Shown piece after piece: positions 56,791-64,000 of a DNA stretch of 64,000 nucleotides (position 1 is its first letter; each line of letters opens with the position of its first letter). A program made the position numbers and the translations under genes. Source of the stretch: Magicicada septendecula (Eukaryota > Arthropoda > Insecta > Hemiptera > Cicadidae); contig CM068373.1 in NCBI GenBank assembly GCA_034769895.1, positions 285,295,379-285,359,378 on the forward strand, given 5' to 3'. The notes under the pieces are model-generated. The model did no database searches and had not been told where the DNA came from. It worked only from the letters and a program-made list of their open reading frames with translations.

Positions 56791-58616
56791 ACACATTCGT
56801 ACTTGCTAAAGGGATCAGCCAGGATATGTCGCCACAACCCCCTGTATGGTTTACAAAAATATAATCAACTCACCCTTGGTCCGGTGACTGTGACCACATC
56901 TGAATGACAATACTGGACTTCTCTCTCGAGATCCCAACACCGTAGAGTCAGACAGATACTTAACGCCCCTGCTCTGACGCGCTGGCCAGCTCAGGTCCGT
57001 CGCCACAGCATCACCAAACACTGAAACAACAAATCAAATATCAAATAGTGGCCTTATACAACACCATATCCCCAACTGATCTGTTTCCCCCTAGCGGTGC
57101 TGGTTTGCGCTAAGAAGCACTGGTTTTGTTCTTTACTTATTTCTAACATATATATCAAAATATCTAAGAACAACATGATACCCACTTTAAAATTCCATAA
57201 TCCCATTCTATCTACTTTCTCTTATTAACTTTTATCCCAAAATTCAAAATTATTGCCCTGATTCCCATCAGAATTTAAATAAACAGACGACTGACTCATA
57301 AACATTTCCCATTACCATATCACATTTCTCTCATCCCCAATTTAAAATGCATTTAAAATATTTAACTTCATAAAATTCTCTTAAATACTAACAGACACAA
57401 TATAACATAAGAAAATACAGTACATTCATAATTCACATTATTATTATTATTATCTTAAAATAAACAATTTGTATTTAAAACTTACACATTTTACATCATT
57501 AAGTTTGCATATAAAATCAGAAAATTACCTTTTAATCTCAATTTAACTTTTATTAATTCGTTTCTCGAATTTTTTTTTTTTTTTTCAATCTTCGTTTTAC
57601 CCATCATTTTATTTATTATTCCCTTTCATTACTTTGGGTGATTCTACGTTATTCATTATAATTCCCTTTATCAACTTGGCATTTACTCATAATCTTACCC
57701 CTTTCATTACTCTAACGCTCCCTTACAAAATCTTTAACTAGTATGACACCCCACTCTCAAAAAATCTACTAACCCTTTCTCTACCTCTAACTACTTACTA
57801 CTTTAACTCAATTCGCCACCTTCTCTCAATATATAACAAAAAAATACTCTCTAACCCTTTGTACATAGGATACGTGTTCCCCCCCCAAAAAGCTCAATTC
57901 CCGTTCTCTGGCCCCTGGATTCTACCTAAGGCGGCCCCGTCTCCACTAAAATCTATCCCTATCCCGTCCCAACTTATCATTATTATGTTGCGGACTCCCA
58001 CATTACACTACCCCCTACTACAAAATTGCCATCCCCAAAATCTCAATCTCATTACCTCACTACAACTACAACAAAATAACAACATCAATTATAAACAACA
58101 ATATATCACTCAAAACTCTACATAAATTCTCCATTACTACTGTGTCAACATCAATACTTCTCAAAATTCTATAACATACATTAACTCAAAACAACATTAC
58201 ATTATTTTCATCTCTACTATATCTTTAACTTTAACTTCAATTTGGACAGATCTATATGTCTCACAAATATTCATCTTGGACTGACTCAAACGTTTTACTC
58301 AAATAATTACTATCACCCAACTTCTATCTTTTGCAACCCACTGAAAATTTTAACTATCACAACTTTATTTCATTTTATTTTAAAATCTATAAACACATTG
58401 AATACATATTATTATATTTCATAATCCTTATTCCTAATATACTACATGCAATTAACACAATAAAACATAATAAAACAATATAGGAAGTATCTAGTGCATC
58501 TATTTTTCAAATCAAAACAAAATTATTTAGTAGTGAATCATCATTATTACCATATAACAAGTTTCTAATTCGTTATCCCCTGGATAACCTCCCTGCCACA
58601 CACACTATGACCCCCC
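56791..58616 (-). other. Non-coding interior of element E
   Basis: No credible frame. Shared block near 57860-58020 as in A and C. Confidence 0.5.
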
Positions 58617-58634
58617 CTGGACTGTGGCGTCCAG
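58617..58634 (-). ncRNA. Conserved hairpin 3, element E
   Basis: Minus strand CTGGAC-gccaca-GTCCAG, counterpart of 12290-12307. Confidence 0.5.
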
Positions 58635-58876
58635 TTGCATCCACAAGGACTGAGGTTTTGGAGGAATGTGACATCTCCGTGTCCTTGCTTCTGCGTTACA
58701 TTTTAAAAGTTACAGATATCATAATATCTGTGTTATATAAATATGCGCCCTTAATACGGGTCTACCACCTGGCTCTGCTGTCCCTCCTCGGACAGAGTGG
58801 CAGCCGCTGTTCCCTAGTTTGGTGATTCCCCTTAATTTCATCCCCCCATCAATTTCAAAATACACCTTTACAACGA

Positions 58877-58937
58877 TAACAGCTATGGCCAGTTATGGTC
58901 AGCGTGTAATCGTAATGTGCCCCAACCATAGCTGTTA
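58877..58937 (-). ncRNA. Conserved hairpin 2, element E
   Basis: Minus strand TAACAGCTATGG and CCATAGCTGTTA, a perfect 12-bp stem with a 37-nt loop. Counterpart of 12013-12058. Confidence 0.5.
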
Positions 58938-59698
58938 AAGCTAAACCAATTCCACGGTCAGGGTGCGGTGAAGCCATGACCGCCCGAAAAGTTGGGGAAT
59001 CACAAGTAACATATCTTTTGTAACACTAACTTATACTTAAATGACATTATTAGTATACACTAAACACACAATTCTCTTTTAAATAATTTGTCTCAAAACT
59101 TATAAACATTATAATTTAAAATTTTTCATTAACTTATTTTTTATTTATCATCATTATTTATTTATCCTGTGTTGCAATCAGATTTTCAAAATTTCTAAAT
59201 TTATTATTAACATATATTTTTAACCATTGTGTTATTCCACAAACCAAACCATTTAACATTTATTTATTTATTCATTAATTATTATTAAATTAAAATCTCA
59301 TCAAACAAGTTAATTACCTTATAAAAATTCAACCATATAACATTCAATCACAATATCTAAACATCTCCAATTATTCACTTCAATTGATTATTAAAATAGA
59401 ACATATTTCAATTATTATCAAAATTCTACAAATCATTAATTATTGTCTTCATAATTATTTTTTATTATTTAATTAGAATGCAAAATATTAATAATATTAT
59501 TATTATTATCACAACATTTTCTAATATATATACACATTATTTACCTAACGTTTCATAATACACACAAATGAATTCACTATATTATTTACAAAATATACGT
59601 CAATAACTGTTCAATTTTTTCGCACTTCACTGTCCAAATTTGCCATGTCAAAAACCATCAAACACAATGTTTATACTGTCTTTTATTGTTTTAATAGT
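58938..59698 (-). other. AT-rich non-coding stretch after gag, element E
   Basis: No feature beyond A/T runs. Confidence 0.4.
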
Positions 59699-60955
59699 TT
59701 ACCCTCCATCGTCCCAGATAAGTCTTGGTTTTACATAACATCGTTCAATTTTATCACTACACAAATGACTGTTTTGTGTGTTGTAACCATACAAACAAAA
59801 TTCATTCAGCTTATTCAAATACTCATGAAACCAGTCTACGTTAGGTATTATTGTTAAGTCTCCGTCATTAAATTCATTCACTATTGGGTTAATTATTTTT
59901 ACCAAATCATTATAATCATTGTTACTCAAATATACTTTTAAACTTTCCTTCCATTCACCATACTTTCTATTTAAGTTATATAATTCTGTTACTTTCTCCA
60001 CATACACTTCTCTGTTTAACTCTCTCTCATCACAATACCAAATCATGCTTTCAACATCATTATTACAGACAGAGGGTACAACATTATATAACATCAACAT
60101 ACACTTCAATTCATCTACTAATACGGGTCTCTCGCCCTTCAAAAACAACATTTGTGAACACCTTGGTTCAAGAAACTTAATGGGAAAATTTACCCTCTGC
60201 CCACATTCAACTACTATATTATTTTTCCACTCTCTTTCTTCTTCACCAATACACCTTAACATCTCATTATTACATTCTACGCATTCATCAGTACTTTCAT
60301 TACTTACCCCATTATTTTTTAACATCATATTGTCATAGTTATCACTCCTACTCACCTCATTATATGTTTTTCCATTATTCTTTACCCCCACTATACTCTC
60401 AGAATTGTAATTAACATCACTATTTAGTATTTTATTCTCTAACTCTACCACTTCCACTATTTTACTTCCACTAACCCCTTCACTTACCTCGTTACTTACT
60501 TTACTAGTGGTATCACTATTCTCGTTCAAGATAGCGTAAGCGTATAATCCTGTTTTTTGTTCTTTCATTTGTTCAAGCTTATTATTGAATTTACTCCAAT
60601 CATCCTCAGTCATTCTGTTCAAAACTCTTTCAAACTCGCGCATAAATTCCGTACTATTTCCGAACTCTCCCCATATACTCACTTTATTTTCTTGTGCCTC
60701 GGCCATGTTCACTGCCTTATTTTCTGCCACCGTTATTTCAACTATCTTACCTTTATTACTTGTCCCCTCGCTATCAATATCATCACTGTGCTTCTTAATT
60801 TCTGTGAATATTCCCTCTTCCTGTTCTTCCATTCGTGTTAAACTATCGTCTAACCTACCCCATTCCTCGTCTGTCATTTCACCTACAACCCCTTTAAATT
60901 CGCTTTCCCACTCCTTCCATACGAAACCACTATCATTTTCTTGTATCTTAGCCAT
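59699..60955 (-). CDS. Gag-position protein of element E, intact
   Basis: An open frame of 418 residues from the Met at 60955 (MAKIQEND), chosen because A and C proteins start MAN. The frame is also open upstream to 61012. Two copies of a roughly 40-residue module are visible: EFKGVVGEMTDEEWGRL...EEQEEGIF (about residues 12-50) and EFERVLNRMTEDDWSKF...KEQKTGLY (about 90-130). An acidic linker follows. GQRVNFP is a block shared with C, and the protein ends RLIWDDGG. No known capsid fold, zinc knuckle, protease or polymerase motif was recognised, so the gag role rests on position. It is the only intact member of this protein family in the window. Confidence 0.7.
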   Translation of the reverse strand: MAKIQENDSGFVWKEWESEFKGVVGEMTDEEWGRLDDSLTRMEEQEEGIFTEIKKHSDDIDSEGTSNKGKIVEITVAENKAVNMAEAQENKVSIWGEFGNSTEFMREFERVLNRMTEDDWSKFNNKLEQMKEQKTGLYAYAILNENSDTTSKVSNEVSEGVSGSKIVEVVELENKILNSDVNYNSESIVGVKNNGKTYNEVSRSDNYDNMMLKNNGVSNESTDECVECNNEMLRCIGEEEREWKNNIVVECGQRVNFPIKFLEPRCSQMLFLKGERPVLVDELKCMLMLYNVVPSVCNNDVESMIWYCDERELNREVYVEKVTELYNLNRKYGEWKESLKVYLSNNDYNDLVKIINPIVNEFNDGDLTIIPNVDWFHEYLNKLNEFCLYGYNTQNSHLCSDKIERCYVKPRLIWDDGG

Positions 60956-61180
60956 ATTTAAAAGATTTTTATTATAATACCCTTTATATAATACAACTCC
61001 CCTCATACACACTAGTTACCCATGTTAGCTCACAATACTCATAAACAAATAATTCACTACATACATAACACTATCAAAACATAACCCCATATCTACGTCT
61101 ATTTTACGTACCTCAAAAAAAATTTTCTGTTACTTCAAACAACCATTCTGCTCTCCACGTGGCCTATATTTATATAAATT

Positions 61181-61198
61181 GTCCCAGTTCGGGCGCCA
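61181..61198 (-). other. Primer binding site of element E
   Basis: Minus strand TGGCGCCCGAACTGGGAC, one change from the lysine (UUU) site of C, one base from the LTR. Confidence 0.75.
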
Positions 61199-61199
61199 T

Positions 61200-61598
61200 T
61201 GATACTTTCCAATTCATCGATAATTTAATCAAACTTATACTAAGGATACTGTTCACTGTTTACTGTCGGGCGCCATCTTGTTTTTATTAATTACAAGAAA
61301 CATAATACATAAAAAAAAAACTAGTACTCGGGTTCTTTTCGGCAAACAGGAGATCAGAATTGGTTGTTCAAAATAAAGAAAACTTTATATGGTTTCCCAT
61401 GATTTAAAGTTTATTAACAATTAGATATTCTCAATTCTCATTCTAAAAACTCACATGAAAATAAAATTGAAATATAGTATAAACCTTTAATATAAAAGAC
61501 TTTAGTATAAAAAGAATCAAGATATTAAATAGAAATAATTTTTATACACCTAGGATTAGTTTTGCAACGGAAACCAGCACTTCATTATATATATATAT
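61200..61598 (-). repeat. Partial 5' LTR of element E
   Basis: Matches 55481-55880 and ends in the TATATA run where H begins. Confidence 0.85.
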
Positions 61599-63621
61599 TA
61601 TAACGGAACCAAATATTAACTATTTGGGGTTATATGTTTACCGCATACTGAAACCATATTTAAATAAAAATTAACAGTTAAAACTCCATTTGAATGTAGC
61701 GCATTGAAAATAATGCTGTGTAAAGCAACGCACACGTGGTCGTTATGTAATCAGTTCGCTGTACAAGGAAGCGACCACACCCAAACTGTTAATTATTAAT
61801 ATCTCGGAAACTAATAAATAAAGGCGAAATCTAACATAGCCAAAATGTTTGCAGAGATATTAATAATGACGTGTGCAAATTTGATGCAATATAATTAACA
61901 AATGTAAGAGTTAATTAAAATAATTAAATAACTTCTGTTAAAATAGAGATACAGTAAAGAGATTTTACTATGTTATAAAGATAATAAATTGTGACAGATT
62001 GTATATTTTAGATTTCACACAACTTGATTTGCAACCAAGTTATTGCAAAATTAAGTAAGTACAGGATATCCTTAGCGACAAATTGGTTCCGCCGGATAAT
62101 TAAATATTAGATAATAATTCTATTCTCCGTCTGTGGGAACCAGACTTCATTCTCACGGACTAAGGGAATTCTAAATTTTATGTAGTAGGGAGAGTGCGTC
62201 GACCAATGAAATCATTGCATGCAGCCCCGGCCAGTGCGATGTTTTCTGGTGGAAAAATCACTCTTCTGTCAGTACTCACGAAGTTAAGACGTAGTCCTTC
62301 GATCGTCTAGTAGCCAAAGTGGTGAAGATCAACAAGAAGACTCTACGTGGTCAACACACACGCGATTACGAACACACTAACTACAGATCATCTGTATAGC
62401 TCGTAATTGTTGTGTAAAGGCGAGATACTCTTCAGGACATCAACTAAGCTTATTGTGTACTACCAGATAGTCATAAGCACGCAAGAGATCCACCCGACTT
62501 CAAGACCAGACTTCAAGAATACAGCAGAGAGGCCGTCTAAATCATTGGTTAACAGCTGACGAGCAGAGCGACCGCCCGAACGAAGCACACACACACACAC
62601 ACGCTGACGTGCAACGTGCAAATCGACGGAGAACAGGAAGCAGTTCCAGCAGACAACAGCAGACGTTAAAATATTCACAAACAGCAGGGAAGCAGAGTGT
62701 TGCCGAATTTTGAACTCCACGACCGAATCCAGCAGTTCAAAGCAGATTACTTTCTCTAACCAAGGACTCGAATCGACGAGGGAGAAATCGGAACGACATC
62801 CTCTTCAATAACAGGAAAGCAAAATCTATTTATTTATTTTTCAGATCAAATTTTCTATTTTTCAATTAAAATATTGTAATTCAAATAATTCAGGTGCCAA
62901 ACAAAAAGCAAAGACTCTAGTAATTAAAAAGTAAATTCGTTGTGATAATCTGTATAGCAGTTTAAGGCTTTAGTAAGTTATAGTTAAGAAATAGAACTAG
63001 TATAAAAGCGCTATACAAATCTTAACTGACAATCTAATCTTAGATCATACTGCAGTAGATCAGAAGTAGAATCACTAGAAATGAAATAACGTGAACTAGA
63101 CTGTCACGTCTAATTTATTTTAACTAATTATTCAAATTAATTTTAGAGTTTTAGATTTTGTTTCATGAACACTTAGATTCAAATTAATTAAATAAATTTA
63201 ATTAAATTCAAATCAATTAATAAAGTCAAATTAAATTGCAATTAACTCGCAAAGAACGAGTTCAGTTTCTTTCAACTATTAGACAATCGAAAAACATCGA
63301 TTCATTGTATAGACTATAAGAAAATTCATAACATTATAACCATTCTATTCTTGTGTGTTGTTGGTGTAATAAACAACGTTTTATTACTCCATATAACAGT
63401 GTTTTATTGTTGTACGATAAAGCCTACCAGTCTCACAAAACTCTCCCCCTTTAAAGTAACTTATCTTGTGTGTTGTTGTAAAAATTTGAGATTACTAGCT
63501 TGCGAACTTCAAATCCAAAATCCACACGCCCTAGTCGGAAGAATCTGCAAGATCAGACAGCAGGTGGGTACTCACACACAACATTACATTACAATAACGC
63601 ATAGTAGTAGTGTAGTTATAA
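61599..63621 (+). repeat. 5' LTR of element H
   Basis: 2023 bp, TATAACGGAACC to GTTATA. Alignable with the G LTR (for example CGACCACACCCAAACT and ATATYTCGGAAAC) but clearly divergent. Confidence 0.75.
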
Positions 63622-63623
63622 AT

Positions 63624-63647
63624 GGCGCTCCAATCTCGTGGGGCTCG
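63624..63647 (+). other. Primer-site region of element H
   Basis: TGGCGCTCCAATCTCGTGGG after GTTATAAA, the same layout as in G. Confidence 0.55.
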
Positions 63648-63853
63648 AGAAAATTAATTAAATTCAATTTAAATTTAATTTTCACTTTAAAACAAACTTT
63701 GCTGTTTTAATTCGTAAAACAGCTGGCGTCCAACTAAACAATCCCCAAAGAGTTTTGTGACTGGTGTTTGTACAACAGTAAAGTTATTGTGTGTATTTGA
63801 AACTGTTCTGTGTATTTTAAATTGTGTATATTTGACATTGTTGTGTATTTAAA

Positions 63854-64000
63854 ATGGAAACGGATAAAATGCTTAAACAGTTATTACAAGAAATTAAACA
63901 AAACGCGGCTAAAGCGGAACAAGCAAATGCGGAAATGAAACGCGATTTAACGGAAAATATGAACGCGAAATTCGAACAAATAACAGCCAATGCTGAGATA
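63854..64000 (+). CDS. Gag of element H, N-terminus only
   Basis: 49 codons from ATG 63854 (METDKMLKQLLQEIKQ) to the window edge, all open. AKFEQITANAE is shared with element G's gag. Predicted coiled coil. Confidence 0.75.
   Translation, partial: METDKMLKQLLQEIKQNAAKAEQANAEMKRDLTENMNAKFEQITANAEI

Larger units (their letters stand above)
55481..61598 (-). mobile_element. LTR retroelement E, gag-only, intact gag
   Basis: Minus-strand element. 3' LTR 55481-56741, hairpin and polypurine tract, about 2.9 kb non-coding interior with conserved hairpins, open gag-position frame, lysine-type primer site, and a 5' LTR that starts at 61200 and is cut by H at 61598 in a TATATA run. It inserted into LTR 3 of F. 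Confidence 0.85.
61599..64000 (+). mobile_element. LTR retroelement H, runs off the window
   Basis: Related to G in LTR ends, primer site and gag start, on the opposite strand. It inserted into the (TA)n tract of E's LTR. Confidence 0.8.

Overview
The window looks like gene-poor, AT-rich DNA from a large animal genome, most likely an insect or another arthropod. This is inferred from the transposon mix (Tigger/pogo, mariner, hAT, Penelope-like and LTR elements with lysine-tRNA primer sites), from arthropod-type TCAGT initiators, and from the lack of any bacterial-style gene organisation. Only one piece of probable host gene was recognised: a single minus-strand exon (6511-6644) with good splice sites that reads like an SLC23 nucleobase/ascorbate transporter. 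Nearly everything else that can be explained is mobile DNA, much of it nested.

Layout. 1-2163: unassigned AT-rich DNA with a hammerhead-like Penelope tail near 1419-1460. 2164-5553: a complete-looking hAT transposon with an intact 713-residue transposase. 5952-6438: solo LTR. 6511-6644: SLC23-like exon. About 6932-7136: a TATA/initiator promoter. 7645-7925: LINE reverse-transcriptase remnant. 7949-14132: LTR element A (+). 14349-16150: mariner relic (-), split by an inverted-repeat element (14756-15945). 16160-17845: Penelope-like element (+). 17846-24110: poorly resolved LTR material related to element F. 25350-27593: Tigger-1, whose right end is cut by LTR element C (-, 27594-32473). C is cut by LTR element D (+, 32474-34811). 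Then come LTR element G (-, 34832-41534), Tigger-2 (-, 41556-44098), a Penelope-tail palindrome (44128-44379), a tandem LTR-gag-LTR-gag-LTR array F (+, 44479-55480), LTR element E (-, 55481-61598), and LTR element H (+, from 61599 to the window end).

The LTR elements fall into three groups: A/C/E, F with the related B and D material, and G/H. In each element whose internal region is present, the only coding region lies in the gag position. It is followed by 0.5-3 kb of non-coding sequence and then a polypurine tract and LTR. No protease, reverse transcriptase or integrase was found inside any of them. These are therefore gag-only LTR elements that would need pol supplied in trans.

The most interesting signals are RNA structures in the A/C/E group. 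A UUCG-capped hairpin directly before the polypurine tract is present in all three, with three compensated base pairs. Two more hairpins are shared by A and E and also carry compensatory changes. Other notable points are insertions clustered at (TA)n tracts, LTR termini TATAAC...GTTATA in G/H, serial copies of the LTR-end/primer-site junction in F and G, and opposing hammerhead-like motifs in a 252-bp palindrome.
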